Below are positions 10,348 through 25,300 of a DNA stretch of 64,000 nucleotides, piece after piece (within the stretch, counting starts at the first letter, position 1; every line of letters begins with the position of its first letter). The stretch is taken from NCBI GenBank assembly GCA_037127315.1, contig JBBBDQ010001187.1, positions 310,001 to 374,000 on the forward strand. Direction: 5' to 3'. The stretch comes from Ascarosepion bandense (Eukaryota > Mollusca > Cephalopoda > Sepiida > Sepiidae). Position numbers and translations under genes: made by a program. The notes below the pieces were generated by a model. That model did not search any database. It saw only the letters and a program-made list of their open reading frames with translations, and was not told where the DNA came from.

Positions 10348-13300
10348 CTGGCACGCTTAATCGTATGAATGACGTTAGTTCGTAGCAGACAGACATACTC
10401 GAATAGGAGGGACTGGTCCGTAGCAAACATTCATAATATTTTACGTGGTTCCAGTTCCTATCTGGCAGGTATAATCGTAGAGGAGACGTTGGTTCCTAGC
10501 AGACAGACATACTCGAATAGGAGGGACTGGTCCGTAGCAAACATGCATAATATTTAACGTGGTGCCAGTTCCTATCTGTCAGGCATAATCGTATAAAAGA
10601 CGTTAGGAACTAGCAGACAGACATACTCGAATAGGACGGACTGGTCCGTAGAAAACATTCATAATATTTTTCGTTGTGAAAGTTCCTATCTGGCAGGCAT
10701 AATCGTATAAGAGACGTTAGTTCCTAGCAGACAGACATACTCGTATAGGAGGGACTGGTCCGTAGCAAACGCGCATAACATTTTACGTGGTGCCAATTCT
10801 TATTTGGCAGGCATAATTTTATAAGAGACATCAGTTCCTAGCAGAGAGACATACTAGAATAGGAGGGAGTGGTCAGTAGCAAACACGGATAATATTTTAC
10901 GTGGTGCCAGTTCCTAGTTGGCAGATATAATGGTATAAGAGACGTTAGTTCCTTGCAGACAGTCATACTCGAATAGGAGGCAGTGGTTAGTAGCAAACAT
11001 GTATAATATTCTACGTGGTGCCAGCCCTATCTGGCAGGCATGATCGTATAAAAGACGTTAGTTCCTAGTAGACAGACATACCCGAATAGGAGGGACTGGT
11101 CAGTAGCAAACACGCATAATAGTTTACTTGGTGCCAGTTCCTATCTGGCAGGCATAATCGCATATGAGACATTACTTCCGAGCAGACAGACATACCAGAA
11201 GAGGAAGTGACTGGTCCGCAACAAACATGCATGATATTTTACTTGGTGTCACTCCTATCTGGCAAGCATAATCGTATAAAAGTCGTTAGTTCCTAGCAGA
11301 CAGTCATACTCGAATAGGAGGGACTGGTCCGTAGCAAACATGCATAATATTTTACGTGGTGACAGTTCCTATCTGGCAGGCTTAATCGTATAAATGACGT
11401 TAGTTCGTAGCAGACAGACATACTCGAATAGGAGGGACTGGTCCGTAGCAAACATTCATAATATTTTACGTGGTTCCAGTTCCTATCTGGCAGGCATAAT
11501 CGTATAGGAGACGTTGGTTCCTAGCAGACAGACATACTCGAATAGGAGGGACTGGTCCGTAGCAAACATGCATAATATTTAAGGTGGTGCCAATTCCTAT
11601 CTGGCAGGCATAATCGTATTAGAGACCTCAGTTCCTAGCAGACAGACATACTAGAATAGGAGGGAGTGGTCAGTAGCAAACACGGATAATATTTTACGTG
11701 GTGCCAGTTCCTAGTTGGCAGACATAATGGTATAAGAGACGTTAGATCCTTGCAGACAGTCGTACTCGAATAGGAGGGAGTGGTCAGTAGCAAACATGTA
11801 TAATATACTACGTGGTGCCAGCCCTATCTGGCAGGCATGATCGTATAAAAGACGTTAGTTCCTAGTAGACAGACATATTGGAATAGGAGGGACTGGTCCG
11901 TAGCAAACATTTATAATATTTTACGTGGTGACAGTTCTTATATGGCAGGCATAATCGTATAGGAGAAGTTATTTCCTAGCAGACAGACATACCGGAATAG
12001 GAAGGACTGGTCCGTAGCAAACATGCATAATATTTTAGGTGGTGCCAGTTCCTATCTGTCAGGCATAATCGTATAAAAGACGTTAGGAACTAGCAGACAG
12101 ACATCCTCGAATAGGACGGACTGGTCCGTAGAAAACATTCATAATATTTTTCGTGGTGACAGTTCCTATCTGGCAGGCATAATCGTATAAGAGACGTTAG
12201 TTCCTAGCAGACAGACATACTCGTATAGGAGGGACTGGTCCGTAGCAAACACGCATAACATTTTACGTGGTGCCATTTCCTAGTTAGCAGACATAATCGT
12301 ATAAGAGACGTTAGTTGCTAGCAGACAGACATACTCGTATAGGAGGGAATCGTCCGTAGGAAACAGGCATAATATTTTACGTGGTGCCATTTCCTATCTG
12401 GCAGGATTAATCTTATAAGAGACGTTAGTTCCTCGCAGACAGACATACTCGAATAGGAGGGACTGGTCCGAAGCAAACATGCATAATATTTTACGAGGTG
12501 CCAGTTCCTATCTGGCAGGCATAATGGTATAAAAGACGTTAGTTCCTAGCAGACAGACATGCTCGAATAGTAGGGACTGGTCCGTAGTAAACACGCATAA
12601 TAATTTACGTGGTGCCAGTTCCAATCTGGCAGGCATAATCGTATAAGAGACGTTAGTTCCTAGCAGACAGACATACTCGAATAGGAGGGACTGTTCCGTA
12701 GCAAAAATGCATAATATTTTACGTGGTGCCAGTTCCTATCTCGCAGGCATAATCTTATAGGAGACGTCAGACCCTAGCAGACAGATATACTCGAATAAGG
12801 GGGGACTGGTCCGTAGCAAACAAGCATAATGTTTAACGTGGTGCCAGTTCCTATCTGGCAGTCATAATCGTATAAGAGACGTTATTTCCTAGCAGACAGG
12901 CCTAAACGAAAAGGAGGGATTGGTCCGTAGCAAACATGCATAATAGTTTACTTGGTGCCAGTTCCTATCTGGCAGGCATAATCGTATATGAGACATTAGT
13001 TCCGAGCACACAGACATACTCGAATAGGAGGGACTGGTCCGCAACAAACATGCATAATATTTTACGTGGTGCCAGTTCCTATCTGGCAGGCATAATCGTA
13101 TAGGAGACGTTAGCTCCTAGCAGACACACAAACTCGAATAGGAGGGACTGGTCCGTAGCAAACACGCATAATGTTTTACGTGGTGCCAGTTCCTATCTGG
13201 CAGACATAATCGTATAAGATACGTTAGTTCCTAGCAGACAGACATACTCGAATAGGGGGGACTCGTCAGTAGCAAACACGCATAATATTTTACGTGGTGC

Positions 13301-13519
13301 CAGTTCCTATATGGCAGGCATAATCGTATAGAAGACGTTAGTTTCTAGCAGACAGACATACTCGAATAGGAGGGACTGGTCCGTAGCAAACATGCATAAT
13401 ATTTAACCTGGTGCCAGTTCCCATCTGGCAGGCATAAACGTATAAGAGACGTTAGTTCCTAGCAGACAGACATAGTCGAAGAGCAGGGACTGGTCCGGAG
13501 CAAACATGCATAATATTTT

Positions 13520-16380
13520 ACGTGGTGACAGTTCCTAGTTGGCAGACATAATCGTATAGAAAACGTTAGTTCCTAGCAGACAGACATACTCGAATATGAG
13601 GGACTGGTCCGTAGCAAACATTCATAATATTTTACGTGGTTCCAGTTCCTATCTGGCAGGCATAATCGTATATGAGACGTTAGTTCCTAGCAGACAGACA
13701 TACTCGAATAGGAGGCACTGGTCCGTATCAAACATGCATAATATTTAACGTGGTACCATTTCCTATCTGGCAGGCATAATCGTATAAGAGACGTTAGTTC
13801 CTAGCAGACAGACATAGTCGAAGAGCAGGGACTGGTCCGTAGCAAACATGTATAATATTTTACGTGGTGCCAGTTATTAGCTGGCAGGCATAATCGTATA
13901 AGAGACGTTAGTTCCTAGCAGACAGACATACTCGAATAGGAGGGACTGGTCCGTCGCAAACACGCATAACATTTTACGTGGTGCCAGTTCTTATTTGGCA
14001 GGCATAATTGTATAAGAGACGTCAGTTCCTAGCAGACAGACATACTAGAATAGTAGGGACTGGTCCGCAGTAAACAATGCATAATAATTTACGTGGTGAG
14101 AGTTCCTAGCTGGCAGAAATAATCGTATAGGAGACGTTAGTTCATAGCAGACAGACATACTCGAATAGGAGGGACTGTACCGTAGCAAACATGCATAATA
14201 TTTTACGTGGTGCCAGTTCCTATCTGGCAGGCATACTCATACAGGAGACGTTAGTTACTAGCAGCAGACATACACGAATAGGAGGGACTGGTCCGTAGCA
14301 AACACGCCTAATAATTTACCTGGTGCCAGTACCTATCTGGAAGGCATAATCGTATAAGAGATTTTAGTAGATAGTAGACAGACATACTCGAATAGGAGGG
14401 ACTGGTCCGTAGCAAACATGCATAGTATTTTACGTGGTTCCAGTTCCTAGCTGGCAGGATTAATCTTATAAGAGACGTTAGTTCCTCGCAGACAGACATA
14501 CTCGAATAGGAGGGACTGGTCCGAAGCAAACATGCATAATATTTTACGAGGTGCCAGTTCCTATCTGGCAGGCATAATGGTATAAAAGACGTTAGTTCCT
14601 AGCAGACAGACATGCTCGAATAGTAGGGACTGGTCCGTAGTAAACACGCATAATAATTTACGTGGTGCCAGTTCCAATCTGGCAGGCATAATCGTATAAG
14701 AGACGTTAGTTCCTAGCAGACAGACATAGTCGAAGTGCAGGGACTGGTCCGGAGCAAACATGTATAATATTTTACGTGTTGGCAGTTACTAGCTGGCAGG
14801 CATAATCGTATAAGAGACGTTAGTTTCTAGCAGACAGTCATACTCGAATAGGAGGGACTGCTCCGTAGCAAACATGCATAATATTTTACGTGGGGCCAGT
14901 TCCTATCTGGCACGATTAATCGTCTAAATGACGTTAGTTCGTAGCAGACAGATATTCTCGAATGGAAGGGACTGTTCCGTAGCAAACACGCATAATATTT
15001 TACGTGGTGACAGTTCCTAGTTGGCAGACATAATCGTATAGAAGACGTTAGTTCCTAGCAGACAGACATACTCGAATATGAGGGACTGGTCCGTAGCAAA
15101 CATTCATAATATTTTACGTGGTTCCAGTTCCTATCTGGCAGGCATAATCGTATAGGAGACGTTAGTTCCTAGCAGACAGACATGCTCGAATAGGAGGCAC
15201 TGGTCCGTATCAAACATGCATAATATTTAACGTGGTACCATTTCCTATCTGGCAGGCATAATCGTATGAGAGACGTTAGTTCCTAGCAGACAGACGTAGT
15301 CGAAGAGCAGGGACTGGTCCGTAGCAAACATGTATAATATTTTACATGGTGCCAGTTATTAGCTGGCAGGCATAATCGTATAAGAGACGTTAGTTCCTAG
15401 CAGACAGACATACTCGAATAGGAGGGACTGGTCCGTCGCAAACACGCATAACATTTTACGTGGTGCCAGTTCTTATTTGGCAGGCAGAATTGTATAAGAG
15501 ACGTCAGTACCTAGCAGACAGACATACTAGAATAGTAGGGACTGGTCCGCAGTAAACAATGCATAATAATTTACGTGGTGAGAGTTCCTAGCTGGCAGAA
15601 ATAATCGTATAGGAGACGTTAGTTCATAGCAGACAGACATACTCGAATAGGAGGGACTGTACCGTAGCAAACATGCATAATATTTTACGTGGTGCCAGTT
15701 CCTATCTGGCAGGCATACTCATACAGGAGACGTTAGTTACTAGCAGCAGACATACACGAATAGGAGGGACTGGTCCGTAGCAAACACGCCTAATAATTTA
15801 CCTGGTGCCAGTACCTATCTGGAAGGCATAATCGTATAAGAGATTTTAGTAGATAGTAGACAGACATACTCGAATAGGAGGGACTGGTCCGTAGCAAACA
15901 TGCATAGTATTTTACGTGGTTCCAGTTCCTAGCTGGCAGGATTAATCTTCTAAGAGACGTTAGTTCCTAGCAGACAGACATACTCGAATAGGAGGGACTG
16001 GTCCGCAGGAAACATGCATAATGTTCTACGTGGTGCCAGTTCCGATCTGGCAATCATAATCGTATAAGAGACGTTAGTTCCTCGCAGACAGACATACTCG
16101 AATAGGAGGGACTGGTCCGAAGCAAACATGCATAATATTTTACGAGGTGCCAGTTCCTATCTGGCAGGCATAATGGTATAAAAGACGTTAGTTCCTAGCA
16201 GACAGACATGCTCGAATAGTAGGGACTGGTCCGTAGTAAACACGCATAATAATTTACGTGGTGCCAGTTCCAATCTGGCAGGCATAATCGTATAAGAGAC
16301 GTTAGTTCCTAGCAGACAGACATAGTCGAAGAGCAGGGACTGGTCCGGAGCAAACATGTATAATATTTTACGTGTTGGCA
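13520..16380. repeat. Tandem duplication of a 13-14 unit satellite block
   Basis: CGTGGTGACAGTTCCTAGTT at 13,521 recurs at 15,003, and GAGAGTTCCTAGCTGGCAGA near 14,098 recurs near 15,580. Both offsets are 1,482 bp, exactly 13 x 114. Further right the offset becomes 1,596 (14 x 114): the open frame at 14,561-14,761 is repeated at 16,157-16,357. The second copy therefore gained exactly one unit, seen around 15,950-16,060. The two copies are far more alike than neighbouring 114-bp units are. Confidence 0.85.
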
Positions 16381-19300
16381 GTTACTAGCTGGCAGGCATA
16401 ATCGTATAAGAGACGTTAGTTTCTAGCAGAAAGTCATACTCGAATAGGAGGGACTGCTCCGTAGCAAACATGCATAATATTTTACGTGGTGCCAGTTCCT
16501 ATCTGGCACGATTAATCGTATAAATGACGTTAGTTCGTAGCAGACAGATATTCTCGAATGGAAGGGACTGTTCCGTAGCAAAAACGCATAATATTTTACG
16601 TGGTGACAGTTCCTAGTTGGCAGACATAATCGTATAGAAGACGTTAGTTCCTAGCAGACAGACATAACATGCATAATATTTAACCTGGTGCCAGTTCCCA
16701 TTTGGCAGGCATAATCGTATAAGAGACGTTAGTTCCTAGTAGACAGACATAGTCGAAGAGCAGGGACTGGTCCGTAGCAAACATGTATAATATTTTACGT
16801 GTTGGCAGTTAGTAGCTGGCAGGCATAATCGTATAAGAGACGTTAGTTCCTAGCAGACAGTCATACTCGAATAGGAGGGACTGCTCCGTAGCAAACATGC
16901 ATAATATTTTACGTGGTGCCATTTCCTATCTGGCAGGCATAATCGTATAAGAAACGTTTGTTCCTAGCAGACAGACATACTCGAATAGGAGGGACTGTTC
17001 CGTAGGAAAAATGCATAATATTTTACGTGGTGCCATTTCCTATCTCGCAGGCATAATCTTACAGGAGACGTCAGATCCTAGCGGACAGATATACTCGAAT
17101 AAGGGGGGACTGCTCCGTAGCAAACAAGCATAATGTTTAACGTGGTGCCAGTTCCTATCTGGCAGTCATAATCGTATAAGAGACGTTATTTCCTAGCAGA
17201 CAGGCCTACACGAAAAGGAGGGATTGGTCCGTAGCAAACATGCATAATAGTTTACTTGGTGCCAGTTCCTATCTGGCAGGCATAATCGTATATGAGACAT
17301 TAGTTCCGAGCACACAGACATTCTCGAATAGGAGGGACTGGTCCGCAACAAACATGCATAATATTTTACGTGGTGCCAGTTCCTATCTGGCAGGCATAAT
17401 CGTATAGGAGACGTTAGTTCCTAGCAGACACACACACTCGAATAGGAGGGACTGGTCCGTAGCAAACACGCATAATGTTTTACGTGGTGCCAGTTCCTAT
17501 CTGGCAGACATAATCGTATAAGATACGTTAGTTCCTAGCAGACAGACATACTCGAATAGTGGGGACTCGTCAGTAGCAAACACGCATAATATTTTACGTG
17601 GTGCCAGTTCCTATATGGCAGGCATAATCGTATAGAAGACGTTAGTTCCTAGCAGACAGACATACTCAAATAGGAGGGACTGGTCCGTAGCAAACATGCA
17701 TAATATTTAACCTGGTGCCAGTTCCCATCTGGCAGGCATAATCGTATAAGAGAAGTTAGTTCCTAGCAGACAGACATAGTCGAAGAGCAGGGACTGGTCC
17801 GTAGCAAACATGTATAATATTTTACGTGTTGGCAGTTACTAGCTGGCAGGCATAATCGTATAAGAGACGTTAGTTCCTAGCAGACAGACATACTCGAATA
17901 GGAGGGACTGCTCCGTAGCAAACATTCATAATATTTTACGTGGTTCCAGTTCCTATCTGGCAGGCATAATCGTATAGGAGACGTTAGTTCCTAGCAGACA
18001 GACATACTCGAATAGGAGGCACTTGTCCGTATCAAACATGCATAATATTTAACGTGGTACCATTTCCTATCTGGCAGGCATAATCGTATAGGAGACTTTA
18101 GTTCCTAGCAGGCAGATATATTCGAATAGGAGGGACTGGACCGTAGCAAACACGCATAATAATTTACCTGGTGCCAGTACCTATCTGGAAGGCATAATCG
18201 TATAAGAGATTTTAGTAGATAGTAGACAGACATACTCAGTTATTAGCTGGCAGGCATAATAGAATAGTAGGGACTGGTCCGCAGTAAACAATGCATAATA
18301 ATTTACGTGGTGAGAGTTCCTAGCTGGCAGACATAATCGTATAAGAGACGTTAGTTCATAGCAGACAGACATACTCGAATAGCAGGGACTGTACCTTAGC
18401 AAACATGCATAATATTTTATGTGGTGCCAGTTCCTATCTGGCAGGCATACTCATACAGGAGACGTTAGTTACTAGCAGCAGACATACACGAATAGGAGGG
18501 ACTGGTCAGTAGCAAACATGCATAATATTTTACCTGGTTCCATTTCCTATCTGATAGGCGTAAACGTATAGGAGACTTTAGTTCCTAGCAGGCAGACATA
18601 TTCGAATAGGAGGGACTGGTCCGTAGCAAACACGCATAATAATTTACCTGGTGCCAGTACCTATCTGGAAGGCATAATCGTATAAGAGATTTTAGTAGAT
18701 AGTAGACAGACATACTCGAATAGGAGGGACTGGTCCGTAGCAAACATGCATAGTATTTTACGTGGTTCCAGTTCCTAGCTGGCAGGATTAATCTTATAAG
18801 AGACGTTAGTTTCTAGCAGACAGACATACTCGAATAGGAGGGATTGGTCCGCAGGAAACATGCATAATGTTCTACGTGGTGCCAGTTCCGATCTGGCAAT
18901 CATAATCGTATAAGAGACGTTAGTTCCTCGCAGACAGACATACTCGAATAGGAGGGACTGGTCCGAAGCAAACATGCATAATATTTTACGAGGTGCCAGT
19001 TCCTATCTGGCAGGCATAATGGTATAAAAGACGTTAGTTCCTAGCAGACAGTCATGCTCGAATAGTAGGGACTGGTCCGTAGTAAACACGCATAATAATT
19101 TACGTGTTGACCGTTCCAATCTGGCAGGCATAATCGTATAGGAGACCTTAGTTCCTAGCAGACAGATATACTCGAATAGGTGGGACTTGTCCGTAGCAAA
19201 TATGCATAATATTTTACGTGGTGCCAGTTCTTATCTGGCAGGCATAATCGTATAAAAGACGTTAGTTCCTAGCAGACAGACATATTCGAATAGGAGCGAC

Positions 19301-22300
19301 TGGTCCGTAGCAATCACCGATAATATTTTACGTGGTGCCAGTTCCAAGTTGGCAGACATAATCGTATAATAGACGTTAGTTCCTTGCAGACAGACATACT
19401 AGAATAGGAGGGAGTGGTCAGTAGCAAACATGCATAATATTCTACGTGGTGCCAGCCCTATCTGGCAGGCATGATTGTATAATTGACGTTAGTTCCTACT
19501 AGACTGACATATTGGAATAGGAGGGACTGGTCCGTAGCAAACATTTATTATATTTTACGTGGTGCCAGTTCTTATCTGGCAGACATAATCGTATAAGAGA
19601 CATTAGTTCCTAGAAGTCAGACATACTCGAATAGGTGGACTGGTCCGTAGCAAACATGCATAATATTTGACGTGGTGCCAGTACCTATCTTGCAGGCATA
19701 ATCGTATAAGAGACGTTAGGACCTAGCAGACAGACATTCTCGAATAGGTGGGACTGGACCGTAGCAAATATGCATAATATTTTACGTGATGCCAATTACT
19801 ATCTGGCCGGCATAATCGCATATGAGACGTTATTTCCTAGCAGACAGACATACACGAATAGGAGGGATTGGTCCGGAGCAAACATGTATAATATTTTACG
19901 GGATGCCAGTTCCTATCTGGCAGGCATAATCGTATAAAAGACGTTAGTTCCTAGCAAACAGACATACTCCATTAGGAGCGACTGGTCCGTAGCAAACACG
20001 CATAATATTTTACGTGGTGCCAGTTCTTAGCTGGCAGACATAATCGTATAAGAGAATTTAGTTCCTAGCAGACAGACACACTCGAATAGGAGGGACTGGT
20101 CAGTAGCAAACACGCATAATATTTTACGTGGTGACAGTTCCTAGTTGGCAGACCTAATCGTATAAAAGACGTTAGTTCCTAGCAGACAGACATACTCGAA
20201 TAGGAGGGACTGTTCCGTAGAAAACATGCATAATATTTTACTTGGTGCCAGTTCCTATCTGGCAGGCATAATCGTATAGGTGACGTTAGTCCTAGCAGAC
20301 AGACATGCACGTATAGTAGGGATTGGTCCGTAGAAAATATGCATGATATTTTACGTGGTTCCACTTCCTACCTTGGCAGGCATAATCGTATAAGGGACGT
20401 TCGTTCCTAGCAGACAGATATACTCGAATAGGAGGGACTGGTCCGTAGCAAACATGAATAATATTTAACGTGGTGCCAGTTCATACCTGGCAGGCATAAT
20501 CGTATAAAAAACTTTAGTTCCAAGCAGACAGACATACTCGAATAGGAGGGACTGGACCGTAGCAAACATGCATAATATTTTACGTGGTGCCATTTCCTGT
20601 ATGGCAGCCATAATCGTATAAAGACGTTAGTTCCTTGCAGACAGACATACTCGAATAGGACGGACTGGTTCCGTAGCAAACATGCATAATATTGTACGTG
20701 GTGCCAGTTCCTATATGGCAGCCATAATCGTATAAAAGACGTTAGTTCCTAGCAGACAGACATACTCGAATAGGACGGACTGGACCGTAGCAAACATGCA
20801 TAATATTTTACGTGGTGCCAATTCTAAGTTGTCAGACATAATCGTATAAGAGACTTTGGTTCCTAGCAGACAGACTTACTCGAATAGGAGGGACTGTTCC
20901 GTAGCAAACACGCATAACATTTTACCTGGTGCCAGTTCTTATTTGGCAGGCATAATTGTATAAGCGACATCAGTTCCTAGCAGACAGACATACTAGAATA
21001 GTAGGGACTGGTCCGCAGCAAAAAATGCATAATAATTTACGTGGTGAGAGTTCCTAGCTGGCTGACATAATCGTATAAGAGACGTTAGTTCATAGCAGAC
21101 AGACATACTCGAATAGGATGGACTGTACCGTAGCAAACATGCATAATATTTTACGTGGTGCCAGTTCCTATCTGGCAGGCATACTCATATAAGAGATTTT
21201 AGTTCCTAGCAGACAGACATATTCGAATAGGAAGGACTGGTCCGTAGCAAACACGCATAATATTTTACGTGGTGCCAGTACCTATCTGGAAGGCATAATC
21301 GTATAAAAGACTTTAGTAGATAATAGACAGACATACTCGAATAGGAGGGCCTGGTCCGTAGCAAACATGCATAGTATTTTACGTGGTTCCACTTCCTAGC
21401 TGGCAGGATTAATCGTATAAGAGACGTTAGTTCCGAGCAGACAGACATACTCGGATAGGAGGGACTGGTCCGCAGGAAACATGCATAATGTTTTACGTGG
21501 TGCCAGTTCCGATCTGTCAATCATAATCGTATAAGATACGTTAGTTCCTAGCAGACAGACATACTCGAATAGGGGGGACTCGTCAGTAGCAAACATGCAT
21601 AATATTTTTCGTGGTGCCAGTTCCTATATGGCAGGCATAATCGTATAGAAGACGTTAGTTCCTAGCAGACAGACATGCTCGAATAGGAGGGACTGGTCCG
21701 TAGCAAACACGCATAATATTTTACTTGGTGACAGTTCTTATCTGGCAGGAATTAATCGTATAGCAGACGTTATTTCCTAGCAGACAGATATACCCAAATA
21801 GGAAGGACTGGTCCGTAGCTAACATTCATAATATTTGACGTGGTGCCAGTACCTATCTGGCCGGCAGAATCGCATATGAGACGTTATTTCCTAGCAGGCA
21901 GACATACACGAATAGGAGGGATTGGTCCGAAGCAAACATGTATAATATTTTACGGGATGCCATTTCCTATCTGGCAGGCATAATCGTATAAAAGACGTTA
22001 GATCCTAGCAAACAGACATACTCCAATAGGAGGGACTGGTCCGGAGCAAACACGCATAATATTTTACGTGGTGCCAGTTCTTAGCTGGCAGACATAATCG
22101 TATAAGAGACTTTAGTTCCTAGCAGACAGACACACTCGAATAGGAGGGACTGGTCTGTAGCAAACACGCATAATATTTTACGTGGTGACAGTTCCTAGTT
22201 GGCAGACCTAATCGTATAAGAGACGTTAGTTCCTAGCAGACAGACATACTCGAATAGGAGGGACTCGTCAGTAGCAAACACGCATAATATTTTACGTGGT

Positions 22301-25300
22301 GCCAGTTCCTATATGGCAGGCATAATCGTATAGGAGACGTTAGTTCCTAGCAGACACACATACTCGAATAGGAGGGACTGGTCCAGTATGCATCTGGCAG
22401 GCATAATCGTAAAAAAGACTTTAGTTCCTAGCAAATAGACATATTTCCAATAGGAGGGACTGGTCAGTAGCAAACACGCATAATATTTTACGTGGTGCCA
22501 ATTCTTAGTTTTCAGACATAATCGTATAAGAGACGTTAGTTCCTAGCAGACAGACATACTCGAATAGGAGGGACTGTTCCGTAGCAAACATGCATAATAT
22601 TTTACTTGGTGCCAGTTCCTATATGGCAGGCATAATCGTATAGGTGACGTTAGTTCCTAGCAGACAGACATGCACGTATAGTAGGGACTGGTCCGTAGCA
22701 AACATGCATAATATTTTAAGTGGTTCCACTTCCTACCTTGCAGGCATAATCGTATAAAAAACTTTAGTTCCTAGCAGACAGACATACTCGTATAGGGGGT
22801 CTGGTCTGTAGCAAATATGCATAATATATTACGTGGTGCCAGTTCCTATCTGGTAGGCATAATCGTATAACAGACGTTAGTTCCTAGCAGACAGACATAC
22901 TCGAATAGGAGGGACTGGTCCGTAGCAAACATACGTAATATTTTACGTGGTGCCAGTTCCTATCTGGCAGCCATAATCGTATAAGAGACGTTAGTTCCTA
23001 GCAGAGAGACATACTCGAATAGGACGGACTGCTCCGTAGCAAACATACATAATATGTTACGTGGTGACAGTTCCTATCATGCAGGCATAATCGTATAAGA
23101 GACTTTAGTTCCTAGCAGACAGACATACTCGAAAAGGAGGAAATGGTCCGTATCAAACATGCATAATATTTCACGTGGTGCCAGTTCATATATGGCAGGC
23201 ATAATCGTATAGAAGACGTTAGTTCCTAGCAGACAGACATACTCGAATAGGAGGGACTCTTCCGTAGCAAACATGCATAATATTTTACGTGGTTCCAGTT
23301 CCTAGCTGGCAGGCATAATCGTATAAGAGACGTTATTTCCTAGCAGACAGACATATTCGAAAAGGAGGGACTGGTCCGTATCAAACATGCATAATATTTT
23401 ACGTGGTGCTAATTCCTATCTGGCAGCCATAATCGTCTAAAAGACGTTAGTTCCTAGCAGAGAAACATACTCGAATAGGACGGACTGCTCCATAGCAAAC
23501 ATACATAATATGTTACGTGGTGACAGTTCCTATCTGGCAGGCATAATCGTATAAGAGACGTTAGTTCCTAGCAGACAGACATACTCGAATAGGGGGGACT
23601 CGTCAGTAGCAAACACGGATAATATTTTACTTGGTGCCAGTTCCTATATGGCAGGCATAATCGTATAGAAGACGTTAGTTCCTAGCACACAGACATACTC
23701 GAATAGGAGGGACTCTTCCGTAGCAAACATGCATAATATTTTACGTGGTGCCAGTTCCTATATGGCAGGCATAATCGTATAGGTGACGTTAGTTCCTAGC
23801 AGACAGACATGCACGTATAGTAGGGACTGGTCCGTAGCAAACATGCATAATATTTTACGTGGTGCCAGTTCCTATATGGCAGGCATAATCGTATAGAAGA
23901 CGTTAGTTCCTAGCAGACAGACATACTCGAATAGGAGGGACTCTTCCGTAGCAAACATGCATAATATTTTACGTGGTGCCAGTTCCTATATGGCAGGCAT
24001 AATCGTATAAGGGACGTTAGTTCCTAGCAGACAGATATACTCGAATAGGAGGGACTGGTCCGTAGCAAACACGCATAATATTTTAGGTGGTGACAGTTCC
24101 TATCTGGCAGGCATAATCGAATAAGAGACTTTAGGTCCAAACTGACAGACCTACTCGAATAGGAGGGACTGGTCCGTAGCAAACACGCATAATATTTTCC
24201 GTGGTGCCAGTTCCTAGTTAGCAGACATAATCGTATAAGAGACGTTAGTTCCTATCAGACAGACAGACACGTATAGTAGGGACTGGTCCGTAGCAAACAT
24301 GCATAATATTTTACGTGATTCCACTTCCTATCTTGCAGGCATAATCGTATAAGAGACGTTAGTTCCTAGCAGACAGATATACTCGAATAGGAGGGACTGG
24401 TCCGTAGCAAACATGCATAATATTTAACGTGGTGCCAGTTCATATCTGGCAGGCATAATCTAAAAAAAACTTTAGTTCCTAGAAGACAGATATACTCGAA
24501 TAGGAGGGACTGGTCATTAGCAAACATGCATAATATTGTACGTGGTGACAGTTCCTATCTGGCAGGCATAATCGTATAGGAGACGTTAGTTCCTAGCAGA
24601 CAGACATACTCGAATAGGAGGGACTTGTCAGTAGCAAACATGCATAATATTGTACGTGGTGCCAGTTCCTTTATGGCAGGCATAATCGTATAAAAGACGT
24701 TAGTTCCTAGCAGACAGACATACTCGAATAGTAGGGACTGTTCCGTAGCAAACACGCATAACATTTTACCTGGTGCCAGTTCTTATTTGGCAGGCATAAT
24801 TGTATAAGAGACATCAGTTCCTAGCAGACAGACATACTAGAATAGTAGGGACTGGTCCGCAGCAAAAAATGTATAATAATTTACGTGGTGAGTGTTCCTA
24901 GCTGGCTGACATAATCGTATAAGAGACGTTAGTTTATAGCAGACAGACATACTCGAATAAGAGGGACTGTACCGTAGCAAACATGCATAATATTTTACGT
25001 GGTGCCAGTTCACATCTGGCAGGCATACTCATATAGAGACGTTAGTTACTAGCAGACAGACATACACGAAGAAAAGGGACTGGTCCGTAGCAAACATGCA
25101 TAATATTTTACCTGGTTCCAGTTACTATCTGATAGGCATAAACGTATAGGAGACTTTAGTTCCTAGCAGACAGACATATTCGAATAGGAAGGACTGGTCC
25201 GTAGCAAACACGCATAATATTTTACGTGGTGCAATTCTTAACTGGCAGACATAATCGTATAAGAGACTTTAGTTCCAAGTAGACAGACACACTCGAATAG

